DNA of 64,000 nt from Thinopyrum elongatum (lineage: Eukaryota > Streptophyta > Magnoliopsida > Poales > Poaceae), in assembly GCA_011799875.1 (NCBI GenBank), contig CM022303.1, positions 551,216,793 through 551,280,792 of the forward strand. The letters are read 5' to 3'. Shown here piece after piece: positions 1 to 11,372 of this stretch. Made by a program: the position numbers and the translations under genes. A model generated the notes under the pieces. The model did no database searches. It was not told where the DNA came from and worked only from the letters and a program-made list of their open reading frames with translations. Each line of letters starts with the position of its first letter. Within the stretch, counting starts at the first letter, position 1.

Positions 1-607
1 TGCAGTCGATGCTTCCAAGCATCCCAGGAAATCCTCTTGCTGCATTCTGTGCTAGGATCCGAGCAGTGTCTTCAGCATTGGGTGAGCGCAAGTATTGCGG
101 TCCAAACACTGCCACCACTACCCTATAGAACTTGTAGAAACAATCAATGGTCGTGGACTCGGCCATGCGCCCATAGTCGTCGAGTGAATCACCGGGAGCT
201 CCGTATGCAAGCATCCTCATAGCTCTCGTGCACTTCTGGATTGAGGTGAATCCAAGTGTGCTGTTGCAATCCTTCTTGCACTTGAAGTAGCTGTCGAACT
301 CCCGGATGGAATTCACAATCCTGAGGAAAAGCTTTCGGCTCATCCGATAACGGCGCCGAAATACTTTGTCGCCGTGCAGTGGAGCATCGGCGAAGTAGTC
401 GGAGTAGAGCATGCAATAGCCTTCCAGTCGATGCCGGTTCTTTGCTTTCAGCTGCCCCGGCGCTGAGCCACCTCGCCGCGGCTTTGCATTGCTCGCAAGC
501 AGGCCGGCCAGGGCGGCGAGGACCATGAGATGCACTTCATCCTGGATGTCGGCATCGGCTTCCTCCTCCAGCAGTACCGCGAGCGCCTCCTCGTCGTCCG
601 AGTCCAT
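1..607 (-). CDS. PIF/Harbinger transposase (nuclease), N-terminal part, runs off window
   Basis: Reading the minus strand from the ATG at 607-605 gives about 202 codons with no stop to the window edge. The N-terminus is acidic ([16 protein letters not shown]), as in plant Harbinger nucleases. It continues into a segment with [26 protein letters not shown] and [18 protein letters not shown], and ends at [11 protein letters not shown]. This order matches the plant transposon protein/DDE_Tnp_4 family, in which GxxGSIDCMHW carries the first catalytic Asp; the rest of the DDE domain lies outside the window. The enzyme would cut and join terminal inverted repeats, usually with a separate Myb/trihelix-like partner that is not visible here. 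Nothing in the visible part is broken. Whether the element is active cannot be judged without the remainder. Confidence 0.88.
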   Translation of the reverse strand, partial: MDSDDEEALAVLLEEEADADIQDEVHLMVLAALAGLLASNAKPRRGGSAPGQLKAKNRHRLEGYCMLYSDYFADAPLHGDKVFRRRYRMSRKLFLRIVNSIREFDSYFKCKKDCNSTLGFTSIQKCTRAMRMLAYGAPGDSLDDYGRMAESTTIDCFYKFYRVVVAVFGPQYLRSPNAEDTARILAQNAARGFPGMLGSIDC

Positions 608-1078
608 CGCCGAGCAGACAAATCACCGAACACCTTGCGGGCGTGGTGGGCGCACAGCCGTCGGTATCCCGCCCTCCGTGGCTGGAGCGCCGGAAAACTC
701 GCCCAGGAAGGTGGTGGAGAGGTTGCCGCGGCGAAACCGTCTCTCTTTTTCGGTGGGGGATGGCTTATCTAGCGGTGGTGGGGGGGTGGGCGGCACCGGG
801 ATCGGCAAGGCGACGGGAGGGCGCACGGGGGTGGGGGGCGAATCTGGACATGGAAGATGGCTTTTCGCCTGACAGTGTGGCCCCAACGTGGTTTTTCCTT
901 CCGCCGGAGACCCCAAGCGCCCCCCAGTGCGCTGGGTTCGGCCTGGGATCGCCGGGCCCAAAAACGTGCCGAGCCGGCGGATTTCGGTGTCTTGGGGGCG
1001 CGACTAGGGTTTTTTTTTGGCGTCAGCGGGGAAAAAGTCGCCCTGGGGGGCCTATTGGGGGCGCGGCTGGAGATGCTC
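608..1078 (-). mobile_element. Harbinger element 5' non-coding end with terminal inverted repeat
   Basis: GC-rich DNA upstream of the minus-strand nuclease. It ends at a terminal repeat that reads on the minus strand GAGCATCTCCAGCCGCGCCC (1059-1078), flanked by TTA at 1079-1081, the usual 3-bp Harbinger target duplication. The first bases match the ends of the MITE at 12040-12811 (GAGCATCTCTAGCCG). I see no other gene here; the open frames on both strands are GC-driven shadows. Confidence 0.7.
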
Positions 1079-1136
1079 TTAGAGGTCGTGGCCTGTGGGT
1101 GGGTCTCCAGGGCGGGTTTTATTCGCTGGATATTTT

Positions 1137-1930
1137 TGTTGGGAAACGTTGCATGGAAAACAAAAAAATTTCTACACACACGCAAGATCTATCCATGGAG
1201 ATGCATAGCTACGAGAGGGGAGAGCATCTTCATACCCTTGAAGATCGCTAAGCGGAAGCGTTTATCAACGCGGTTGACGTAGTCGTACTCCTTCATGATC
1301 TGTCCCGATCAAGTACCGAACGTACGGCACCTCCGCGTTCAGCTCGATGACGTCCTCGCCTTCTTGATCCAGCAAGAGAGGCAAAGTAGTAGATGAGTTC
1401 CGGCAGCACGACGGCGTGGTGACGGTGTTGGTGAAGAATAATCTCGGCAGGGCTTCACCAAGCACAATGGAAACTATGACGGAGGATAAACTAGAGGGGA
1501 CGGGGTTGCCGGCACACGGCTTGGTGAATCTTGATCTTTCTTGGGTGCTAGCCCTGCCCCTCTATTTATATGTTGAGCCCTGGGGTCGAAACTTGGAGTA
1601 AAAGCCTCATCAAAGTCGGTTTTGCCCGAAAGGCAAGAGTCCTTCTCGGACTCCAGGGCTAGACGCCAGGGTCCCCGGCGTCTACCCCCTAGACGCCAGG
1701 GTTCCTGGCGTCTTGCCTCTGGTCTCCGCAAAACTCCCTTTTGCACTTTCCAAAAGCCTCGTGGGCTTTCCCCTTTGGCCCAAATAAAGTGTTCTCGTAC
1801 CCAAACATTTCGGGAAACATCCGGAACCCCTTCCGGTGAATTCCGGAACCATTCCGGAGACCAAACACTATTATGCCATATATCAATCTTTACCTCCGGA
1901 CCATTCCGGAGCTCCTCGTCATGTCCGTGA
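1137..1930 (-). repeat. Antisense solo LTR (Angela/BARE-type), 3' part
   Basis: Starts TGTTGGGAAACG, the reverse complement of the LTR end CGTTTCCCAACA, and runs antisense through the LTR to 1930, where the element 1931-10449 interrupts it. Its missing 5' part is at 10450-11372. The parts sum to about 1717 bp, one full LTR. The outer flanks are ATTTT (1132-1136) and ATTTT (11373-11377), a perfect 5-bp target duplication, so this is a true solo LTR left by LTR-LTR recombination. Confidence 0.9.
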
Positions 1931-3653
1931 TGAAGGAAATATGCCCTAGAGGCAATAATAAAGTTGTTATTTTATATTTCCTTATTCATGATAAAGGTTT
2001 ATTATTCATGCTAGAATTGTATTGATCGGAAACTTAAATACATGTGTGAATACATAAACAAATACCGTGTCCCTAGTAAGCCTCTACTAGACTAGCTCGT
2101 TGATCAAAGATGGTTAAGGTTTCCTAACCATAGACTTGTGTTGTCATTTGATAACGGGATCACATCATTAGGAGAATGATGTGATGGACAAGACCCATTC
2201 GTTAGCTTAGCATATTGATCGTTCAGTTTATTGCTATTGCTTTCTTCATGTCAAATACATATTCCTTTGACTATGAGATTACGCAACTCCCGGATACCGG
2301 AGGAATACCTTGTGTGCTATCAAACGTCACAACATAACTGGGTGATCATAAAGATGCTCTACAGGTATCTCCGAAGGTGTTTGTTGAATTGGCATAGATC
2401 GAGATTAGGATTTGTCACTCCAAGTATTGGGGAGGTATCTCTTGGCCCACTTGGTAATACACATCATACGAAGCCTTGCAAGCAAAGTGACTAATGAGTT
2501 AGTTACAAGATGATGTATTACGGAACAAGTAAAGAGGCTTGCCGATAACGAGATTGAACTAGGTATGAAGATACCGACGATCGGATCTCGGGCAAGTAAC
2601 ATACCGATGGACAAAGGGAAGTACGTATGTTGTCATAAAGGTTCGACCGATAAAGATCTTCGTAGAATATGTAGGAGGCAATATGGGCATCCAGGTTCCG
2701 CTATTGGTTATTGACCGGAGAGGTGTCTCGGTCATGTCTACATAGTTCTCGAACCCATAGGGTCCGCACGCTTAACGTTCGTTGACGATATAGTATTATA
2801 TGAGTTATGTGTGTTGGTGACCGAATGTTGTTCGGTGTTCTGGATGAGATCACGGATATGATGAGGAGCTCCGGAATAGTCCGGAGGTAAAGATTGATAT
2901 ATGGGATAATAGTGTTTGGTCTCCGAAAAGGTTCTGGAATTCACAGGAAGGGGTTCCGGATGTTTCCCGAAATGTTTGTGCACGAGAACACTTTATTTGG
3001 GCCAAGGGGTAAAGCCCACCAGGCTTTTGGAAAGTGCAAAAGGAAGTTTTGCGGAGGCCAGGGGCTAGACGCCAGGAACCCTGGCATCTGGGGGGTAGAC
3101 ACCGGGAACCCTGGCGTCTAGCCCTGGAGTCCAAGAAGGACTCTTGCCTTTCGGGCAAAACCGACTTTGAGGAGGCTTTTACTCCAAGTTTCGACCCTAG
3201 GGCTCAACATATAAATAGAGGGGCAGGGCTAGCACCCAAGACACATCAAGATTCACCAAGCCGTGTGCCCGCAACCCCATCCCCTCTAGTTTATCCTTCG
3301 TCATAGTTTCCGTTGTGCTTGGCAAAGCCCTGCGGAGATTGTTCTTCACCAACACCGTCACCACGCCGTCGTGCTGCCGGAACTCATCTACTACTTCGGC
3401 CCTCTTGCTGGATCAAGAAAGCGAGGACGTCATCGAGCTGAACGTGTGCTGAACACGGAGGTGTCGTACGTTCGGTACTTGATCGGGACGGATCATGAAG
3501 GTGTACGACTACATCAACTGCGTTGATAAACGCTTCCGCTTAGCGATCTTCAAGGGTATGAAGATGCTCTCCCCTCTCGTAGCTATACATCTCCATGGAT
3601 AGATCTTGCGTGTGCGTAGATTTTTTTTGTTTTCCATGCATAGTTTCCCAACA
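1931..3653 (+). repeat. 5' LTR of Angela-type element
   Basis: Starts TGAAGG and ends CCCAACA. It holds a TATA box (CATATAAATAG, 3208-3218) about 440 bp before its end. In its first half it differs from the 3' LTR at about 20 positions; in its second half it shares a small insertion (after GAGCTGAACG, near 3440) with the 3' LTR that the solo LTR lacks. Confidence 0.93.
3209..3217 (+). promoter_or_regulatory. TATA box in Angela 5' LTR
   Basis: ATATAAATA before GAGGGGCAGGGCTAGC, in the U3 position expected for Copia transcription. The same string is at about 10004-10014 in the 3' LTR and, inverted, near 1560 in the solo LTR. Confidence 0.7.
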
Positions 3654-3654
3654 G

Positions 3655-3666
3655 TGGCATCCGAGC
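3655..3666 (+). other. Primer binding site (initiator tRNA-Met type)
   Basis: TGGCATCCGAGC one base after the 5' LTR. It resembles the usual TGGTATCAGAGC complementary to initiator tRNA-Met, with two mismatches, which fits a decayed copy. Confidence 0.75.
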
Positions 3667-4839
3667 CAGGTCTATGCGTAGATGATATGCATGAGTAGAA
3701 CACAAAGAAGTTGTGGGCGGTGATGTTCATACTGCTTACCACCAACGTCTTATTTTGATTCGGCGGTATTGTGGGATGAAGCGGCCCAGACGAACCTTAC
3801 ATGTGCACGTACATGAGACCGGTTCCACCGACTGACATGCAACCAGTTTTGCATAAAGGTGGCTGGCGGGTGTCTGTTTCTCCTACTTTAGTTGAATCGA
3901 ATTTGACTACGGCCGGTCCTTGAAGAAGGTTAAAACAGCAAACTTGATAAATCACCGTTGTGGTTTTTGCCATAGGTAAGAATGGTTCTTGCTAGAAGCC
4001 CGTAGCAGCCACGTAAAACTTGCAACAACAAAGTAGAGGACGTCTAACTTGTTTTTGTAGGGTATGCTATGATGTGATATGGTCAAGACATGATGTGATA
4101 TACGTTATTGTATGAGATGATCATGTTTTGTAATTTATCGGCAACCGGCAGGAGCCTCATGGATGTCTCTTTATTGTATGAAGTGCAAATGCCATGTAAT
4201 TGCTTTACTTTATCACTATGTGTTAGCGATAGTTGTAGAAGCAATAGTTGGCGAGACGACCATGACGCAACGATGGAGATCAAGGTGTCGAGCCGGTGAC
4301 GATGGAGATCATGACGTTGCTTTGGAGATGGAGATCAAAAGCACGAGATGATGATGGCCATATCATGTCACATATTTTGATTGCATGTGATGTTTATCTT
4401 TTATGCATCTTATTTTGCTTAGTACGGCGGTAGCATTATAAGATGATCCCTTCACTAAATTTCAAGGTAAAAGTGTTCTCCTCGAGTATGCACCGTTGCT
4501 ACAGTTCGTCGTGTTGAGACACCACGTGATGATCGGGTGTGGTAGACTCTACGTTCACATACAACGGGTGCAAGACAGTTTTGCACATGCAGAATACTTG
4601 GGTTAAACTTGACGAGCCTAGCATGTACAGACATGGCCTCGGAACACTGGAGACCAAAAGGTCGAACGTGAATCATATAGTAGATATGATCAACATAGAG
4701 ATGTTCACCATTGATGACTACCCCATCTCACGTGATGATCGAACATGGGTTAGTTGATTTGGATCACGTATCACTTAGATAACTTGAGGGATGTTTATTT
4801 AAGTGGGAGTTCATTAGTAATTTGATTAATTAAACTTAA
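3667..4839 (+). other. Untranslated leader of Angela-type element
   Basis: About 1.2 kb of AT-rich sequence between primer site and gag, with no believable reading frame. It contains GATGGAGATCA-type repeats around 4270-4345, a normal feature of this family's leader. Confidence 0.7.
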
Positions 4840-5700
4840 TTTATCATGAACTTAGTCCTGATAGTATTTGCAATTCTATGTTGTAGATCAATAGCTCGCG
4901 ATGTAGTTCCCCTATTTTTCATGTTCCTAGAGAAAAATAAGTTGAAAGATGATAGTAGCAATGATGCGGACTGGGTCCGTGATCCGAGGATTATCCTCAT
5001 TGCTGCACCGAAGAATTATGTCCTTGATGCACCGCTATGTGACAGATCTATTGCAGGAGCAGATGCAGACATTATGAACGTTTGGCAAGTTGATATGCTA
5101 ACTACTTAATAGTTTAGTGCGCCATGCTTTACGGCTTAGAAGCGGGACTTCAAAAATGTTTTGAATGCCATGGAGCATATGAGATGTTCCAAGAGCTAAA
5201 ATTGGTATTTCAGTCTCATGCCCGTGTCGAGAGGTATAAGACCTCTGACAAGTACTTTGCCTACAAGATGGAGGAGAATAGCTCAGCCAGTGAGCATGTG
5301 CTTAGAATTTATGGGTACTACAATCACTTGAATCAAGTGGGAGTTAATCTTCCAGATAAGATAGTGATTGAGAGAGTTCTCTACTCACTATCACCAAGCT
5401 ACTAGAACTCCGTGATGAACTATAATATGCAAGAGCTGATGAAAATTTCCCGAGCTCTTCGCGATGCTGAAATCGGCGAAGGTAGAAATCAAGAAAGAGC
5501 ATCAAGTGTTGATGGTTAACAAGACCACTAGTTTCAAGAAAAAGGGCAATGGGAAAGAAAGGGAACTCAAGAAGAATGGCTGGCAAGTTGCCACTCCCGA
5601 GAAGAAGCCCAAAGCTGAGACCCAAGCCTGAAACTGAGTGCTTCTACTGCAAAGGAAATGGTCACTGGAAGCGGAACTGCCCCAAACATTTGGCGGATTA
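4840..5700 (+). pseudogene. Copia gag remnant with CCHC zinc knuckle
   Basis: Capsid-like gag. Recognisable blocks are DADWVRDPRIILIAAPKNYVL (about 4968-5030), GAYEMFQELKLVF and MEENSSASEHVLRIYGYYNHL (about 5170-5330), matching the UBN2/gag_pre families of plant Copia elements. A CX2CX4HX4C knuckle (CFYCKGNGHWKRNC) lies at 5639-5680. Gag would package element RNA into virus-like particles. The frame is interrupted by several stops (for example TAA at 5107-5109 and TAG at 5404-5406) and frame changes, so it is non-functional. Confidence 0.85.
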
Positions 5701-5719
5701 GAAGGATGGCAAAGTGAAC

Positions 5720-6970
5720 AAAGGTATATTTGATATACAGATTATTGATGTGTACCTTACTAGTGTTCGTAGTAGCCCCTGGGTATTTGATACCGGTTCA
5801 TTTACTAAGATTAGTAACTCGAAACAAGAGTTGCAGAATAAATAGAGACTAGTTAAGGGCGAGGTGATGATGTGTGTTGGAATTAATTCCAAGGTTGATA
5901 CGATCACCATCGCACACTCACTCTACCTTCTGGATTAGTGTTGAACCTAAATAAATGTTATTTGATGTTAGCGTTGAGCATGAATATGATTAGATCATGT
6001 TTTTGCAATACGGTTATTCATTTAAGTCAGAGAATAATTGTTGTTCTATTTACATGAATGAAACCTTCTATGGTCATACACCAAATGTAAATGGTTTATT
6101 GAATCTCGATCATAGTAATACACATATTCATAATAATGATGCCAAAAGATGCAAAGTTGATAATGATAGTGTAACATATTTGTGGCGCTGCCGTTTAGGT
6201 CATATTGGTGTAAAGTGCATGAAGAAACTCCATGCAGATGGACTTTTGGAATCACTTGATTATGAATCATTTGATACTTGTGAACCATGCCTCATGGGCA
6301 AGATGACTAAAACTCAGTTCTCTGGAACAATGGAGCGAGCTAATGACTTATTGGAAATAATACATACCGATGTATGCGGTCCGATGAGTGTTGAAGCACG
6401 CGGCGGGTATTGTTATTTTCTGACCTTCACAGATGATTTGAGTAGTTATGGGCATATCGTCTAAATGAAACACAAGTCTGAAACATTTGAAAAGTTCAAA
6501 GAATTTCAGAGTGAAGTGGAGAATCATCGTAACAAGAAAATAAAGTTTCTACGATCTGATCGCGGAGGCGAATATTTGAGTTACGAGTTTGGCCTTCATT
6601 TAAAACAATGTGGAATAATTTCACAAATCACGCCACCTGGAACACCACAACGTAATGGTGTGTCTGAACGTCGTAACTGTACTTTATTAGATATGGTGCG
6701 ATCTATGATGTCTCTTACCGATTTACCACTATCGTTTTGGGGTTATGCATTAGAGACAGCCGCATTCACGTTAAATAAGGCACCGTCCAAATCCGTTGAG
6801 ATGACACCGTATGAACTGTGGTTTGGCAAGAAACCTAAGCTGTCGTTTCTTAAAGTTTGGGGTTGCGACACTTATGTCAAAAGGCTTCAGCCTGATTAGC
6901 TCGAACCCAAATCGGAGAAGTGCGTCTTCATATGATACCCTAAGGAAACTATTGGGTACACCTTCTACCA
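5720..6970 (+). pseudogene. Copia protease and integrase remnant
   Basis: The aspartic protease signature WVFDTGS is at 5780-5800. The integrase zinc-binding segment (LGHIGVKCMKKLH and CEPCLMGKM) lies at about 6195-6306, and the integrase core follows with TDVCGP (first catalytic Asp at 6368-6370), SDRGGEYLS (about 6555-6585) and NGVSERRN (about 6655-6680). Stops at 6462-6464 and 6897-6899 and the missing middle of the protease show decay. These domains would cut the polyprotein and insert cDNA. Confidence 0.88.
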
Positions 6971-7239
6971 CAGATCCAAAGGCAAGATCTTTGTTGCTAA
7001 GAATGGGTCCTTTCTAGAGAAGGAGTTTCTCTCGAAAGAAGTGAGTGGGAGGAAAGTAGAACTTGATGAGGTAATTGTACCTTCTCTCGAATTGGAAAGT
7101 AGCACATCACAGAAAACCGTTCCCATGATGCCTACACCAACTAGAGAGGAAGCTAATGATGATGATCATGAAACTTCAGATCAAGTTACTACTAAACTTC
7201 GTAGGTCGACCAGAGCATGATCCGCACCAGAGTGGTACG

Positions 7240-7951
7240 GTAATCCTCTCCTGGAAGTCATGTTACTAGACCAAGGCGAACCTACGAACTATGAAGAAGC
7301 TATGATGAGCCCAGATTCCAACAGATGGCTTGAGGCCATGAAATCTGATATAGGATCCATGTATGAGAACAAAGTATGGACTTTGGTGGACTTGCCCGAT
7401 GATCGGCAAGCCATAGAAAATAAATGGATCTTCAAGAAGAAGACTGACGCTGATGGTAATGTTACTATCTACAAAGCTTGACTTGTCGCGAAAGGTTTTC
7501 GACAAGTTCAAGGAGTTGACTACGATGAGACTTTCTCACCCGTAGCGATGCTTAAGTCTGTCCGAATCATGTTAGCAATTGCCGCATTTTATGATTATGA
7601 AATCTGGCAAATGGACATCAAAACTGCATTCCTTAATGGATTTCTTAAAGAAGAGTTGTATATGATGCAACCAGAAGGTTTTGTCGATCCGAAAGGTGCT
7701 GACAAAGTGTGCAAGCACCAGTGATCCATCTATGGACTGGTGCAAGCATCTCGGAGTTGGAATATACACTTTGATGAGGTGATCAAAGCATATGGTTTTA
7801 TACAGAGTTATGGTGAAGCCTGTATTTACAAGAAAGTGAGTGGGAGCTCTGTAGCATTTCTGATATTATATGTGGATGACATATTGCTGATTGGAAATGA
7901 TATAGAATTTCTGGATAGCATAAAAGGATACTTGAATAAGAATTTTCAATG
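7240..7951 (+). pseudogene. Copia reverse transcriptase remnant
   Basis: RVT_2-type reverse transcriptase blocks: NRWLEAMKSDIGSMYENKVWTLVDLP (about 7318-7395), KWIFKKKTDADG (about 7420-7460), a second block with IWQMDIKTAFLNGFLKEELYM (about 7600-7660), and the catalytic YVDD at 7869-7880 in LYVDDILLIGND. A TGA at 7479-7481 and frame changes around 7722-7740 break it. Confidence 0.9.
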
Positions 7952-8054
7952 AAAGACCTCAGTGATAGCTACTTATATATTGAGCATCAAGATCTATAGG
8001 GATAGATCGAGACGCTTAATAGGACTTTCATAAAGCACATACCTTGGCAAAGTT

Positions 8055-8560
8055 TTGAAGAAGTTCAAAATAGATCAGTCAAAGAAATGGTTCTTGCCTG
8101 TGTTGCAAGGTGTGAAGTTGAGTAAGACTCAAAACCCGACCACGGCAAAAGATAGAGAGAGAATGAAAGTCATTCCCTATGCCTCAGCCATAGGTTCTAT
8201 AAAGTATGCCATGCTGTGTACCATACCTGTTATGTACCTTGCCATGAGTTTGGCAAGGGGGTACAATAGTGATCCAGGAGTAGATCACTGGACAGCGGTC
8301 AAAATTATCATTAGATGCCTTAAAGAGGACTAAGGAAATGTTTCTCGGTTATGGAGGTGATAAAGAGTTCGTCGTAAAGGGTTACATTGATGCAAGCTTT
8401 AACACCGATCCGGATGACTCTGAGTCTCAATCTGGATACATATTGAAAGTGGGAGCAATCAGCTAGAGTAGCTCCATGCAGAGCATTGGAGACATAGAAA
8501 TTTGCAAAATACATACGGATCTGAATGTGGCAGACCCGTTGACTAAACTTCTCACACAAG
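8055..8560 (+). pseudogene. Copia RT thumb and RNase H remnant, internally deleted
   Basis: After a connecting segment (MPYASAIGS-like block near 8180), RNase H begins with GYIDASFNTDPDDSESQSGYI (about 8380-8445). It then jumps from VGAIS to a terminal ICKIHTDLNVADPLTKLL (about 8500-8555). The central part of RNase H, normally carrying further catalytic acids, is missing, so a deletion of a few hundred bases is inferred. Confidence 0.8.
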
Positions 8561-8582
8561 CAAAACATGATCACACCTTAGT

Positions 8583-8732
8583 ACTCTTTGGGTGTTAATC
8601 ACATGGCGATGTGAACAAGATTATTGACTCTAGTAAACTCTTTGGGTATTGGTCACATGACGATGTGAACTATGGGTGTTAAATCACATGGTGATGTGAA
8701 CTAGATTATTGACTCTAGTGCAAGTGGGAGAC
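8583..8732 (+). repeat. 3' untranslated direct repeats and polypurine tract
   Basis: A motif of the form TTTGGGTGTTAATCACATGG followed by CGATGTGAAC occurs about three times with variation (near 8587, 8640 and 8673). The polypurine primer AAGTGGGAGAC lies directly before the 3' LTR at 8733. Confidence 0.7.
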
Positions 8733-10449
8733 TGAAGGAAATATGCCCTAGAGGCAATAATAAAGTTATTATTTTATATTTCCTTATTCATGGTAAAGGT
8801 TTATTATTCATGCTAGAATTGTATTGATCGGAAACTTAAATACATGTGTGAATACATAAACAAATACCGTGTCCCTAGTAAGCCTCTACTAGACTAGCTC
8901 GTTGATCAAACATGGTTAAGGTTTCCTAACCATAGACATGTGTTGTTATTTGATAACGGGATCACATCATTAGGAGAATGATGTGATGGACAAGACCCAT
9001 CCGTTAGCTTAGCATATTGATCGTTCAATTTATTGCTATTGCTTTCTTCATGTCAAATACATATTCCTTCGACTACGACATTATGCAACTCCCGGATACC
9101 GGAGGAATACCTTGTGTGCTATCAAAAGTCACAACGTAACTGGGTGATCATAAAGATGCTCTACAGGTATCTCCGAAGGTGTTTGTTGAGTTGGCGTAGA
9201 TCGAGATTAGGATTTGTCACTCCGAGTATTGGAGAGGTATCTCTGGGCCCACTCGGTAATACACATCATAAGAAGCCTTGCAAGCAAAGTGACTAATGAG
9301 TTAGTTACAGGATGATGTATTACGGAACGAGTAAAGAGACTTGCCGGTAACGAGATTGAACTAGGTATGAAGATACCGACGATCGAATCTCGGGCAAGTA
9401 ACATACCGATGGACAAAGGGAAGTACGTATGTTGTCATAAAGGTTCGACCGATAAATATCTTCGTAGAATATGTAGGAGCCAATATGGGCATCCAGGTTC
9501 CGCTATTGGTTATTGACCGGAGAGGTGTCTCGGTCATGTCTACATAGTTCTCGAACCCGTAGGGTCCGCACGCTTAACGTTCGTTGACGATATAGTATTA
9601 TATGAGTTATGTATGTTGGTGACCGAATGTTGTTCGGTGTTCCGGATGAGATCACGGACATGACGAGGAGCTCCGGAATAGTCCGGAGGTAAAGATTGAT
9701 ATATGTGATAATAGTGTTTGGTCTCCGGAAAGGTTCTAGAATTCACCAGAAGGGGTTCCGGATGTTTCCCGAAATGTTTGGCCACGAGAACACTTTATTT
9801 GGGCCAAGGGGTAAAGCCCACGAGGGTTTTGGAAAGTGCAAAAGGAAGTTTTGCGGAGGCCAGGGGCCAGACGCCAGGAACCCTGGCGTCTGGGGGGTAG
9901 ACGCCGGGAACCCTGGCGTCTAGCCCTGGAGTCTGAGGACTCTTGCCTTTCGGGCAAAACCGAGTTTGAGGAGGCTTTTACCCCAAGTTTCGACCCAGGG
10001 CTCAACATATAAATAGAGGGGCAGGGCTAGCACCCAAGACACATCAAGATTCACCAAGCCGTGTGCCGGCAACCCCGTCCCCTCTAGTTTATCCTCCGTC
10101 ATAGTTTCCGTTGTGCTTGGCGAAGCCCTGCGGAGATTGTTCTTCACCAACACCGTCACCACGCCGTCGTGCTGCCGGAACTCATCTACTACTTCGCCCC
10201 TCTTGCTGGATCAAGAAGGCGAGGACGTCATCGAGCTGAACGTGTGCTGAACGCGGAGGTGCCGTACGTTCGGTACTTGATCGGGATGGATCGTGAAGGT
10301 GTACGACTACATCAACCGCGTTGATAAACGCTTCCGCTTAGCAATCTTCAAGGGTATGAAGATGCTCTCCCCTCTCATAGCTATTCATCTCCATGGATAG
10401 ATCTTGCGTGTGCGTAGATTTTTTTTTGTTTTCCATGCAACGTTTCCTA
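8733..10449 (+). repeat. 3' LTR of Angela-type element
   Basis: Begins TGAAGG after the polypurine tract. It is a mosaic: in LTR positions of about 170-800 it is nearly identical to the adjacent inverted fragment 10450-11372, whereas in its second half it groups with its own 5' LTR. The terminal CCCAACA is altered to CCTA. Confidence 0.92.
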
Positions 10450-11372
10450 CTTGATCACATCCGGGACTCCGAACAACATTCGGTCACCAACATACATAAC
10501 CCATATAATACTATATCGTCAACGAACGTTAAGCGTACGGACCCTACGGGTTCGAGAACTATGTAGACATGACCGAGAAACCTCTTTGGTCAATAACCAA
10601 TAGCGGAACCTGGATGCCCATATTGGCTCCTACATATTCTACGAAGATCTTTATCGGTCGAACCTTATGACAACATACGTAATTCCCTTTGTCCATCGGT
10701 ATGTTACTTGCCCGAGATTCGATCGTCGGTATCTTCATACCTAGTTCAATCTCGTTACCGGCAAGTCTCTTTACTCGTTCCGTAATACATCATCCTGTAA
10801 CTAACTCATTAGTCACTTTGCTTGCAAGGCTTCTTATGATGTGTATTACCGAGTGGGCCCAGAGATACCTCTCCAATACTCGGAGTGACAAATCCTAATC
10901 TCGATCTATGCCAACTCAACAAACACCTTCGGAGATACCTGTAGAGCATCTTTATGATCACCCAGTTACGTTGTGACTTTTGATAGCACACAAGGTATTC
11001 CTCCGGTATCCGGGAGTTGCATAATGTCGTAGTCGAAGGAATATGTATTTGACATGAAGAAAGCAATAGCAATAAATTGAACGATCAATATGCTAAGCTA
11101 ACGGATGGGTCTTGTCCATCACATCATTCTCCTAATGATGTGATCCCGTTATCAAATAACAACACATGTCTATGGTTAGGAAACCTTAACCATGTTTGAT
11201 CAACGAGCTAGTCTAGTAGAGGCTTACTAGGGACACGGTATTTGTTTATGTATTCACACATGTATTTAAGTTTCCGATCAATACAATTCTAGCATGAATA
11301 ATAAACTTTTATCATGAATAAGGAAATATAAAATAACAACTTTATTATTGCCTCTAGGGCATATTTCCTTCA
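10450..11372 (-). repeat. Antisense solo LTR (Angela/BARE-type), 5' part
   Basis: Continues the antisense solo LTR broken at 1930 and ends at 11372 with the reverse complement of TGAAGGAAATATG. With the neighbouring 3' LTR it forms inverted arms of about 0.92 kb around a 794-bp spacer. TSD ATTTT at 11373-11377. Confidence 0.9.

Larger units (their letters stand above)
1931..10449 (+). mobile_element. Angela/BARE-type Ty1-Copia retrotransposon, complete but degenerate
   Basis: Both LTRs are about 1.72 kb and begin TGAAGGAAATATGCCCTAGA, characteristic of the Angela/WIS/BARE group in Triticeae. The order is 5' LTR, primer site, gag, protease, integrase, RT, RNase H, polypurine tract, 3' LTR, which is Copia order. 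The coding region is broken by many stops and frameshifts and the RNase H has an internal deletion. It sits in an older LTR of its own family in the opposite orientation. The flanking CGTGA (1926-1930) and CTTGA (10450-10454) look like a target duplication with one mismatch. The 3' LTR tip reads CGTTTCCTA instead of CGTTTCCCAACA, so the exact right border is uncertain by a few bases. Confidence 0.93.

Noticed and set aside
2231..11072. 87-codon frame present three times (2231-2494, 9033-9296, 10809-11072)
   Set aside because: It is the same LTR segment in the 5' LTR, 3' LTR and solo LTR; useful for comparing the copies, not a gene.
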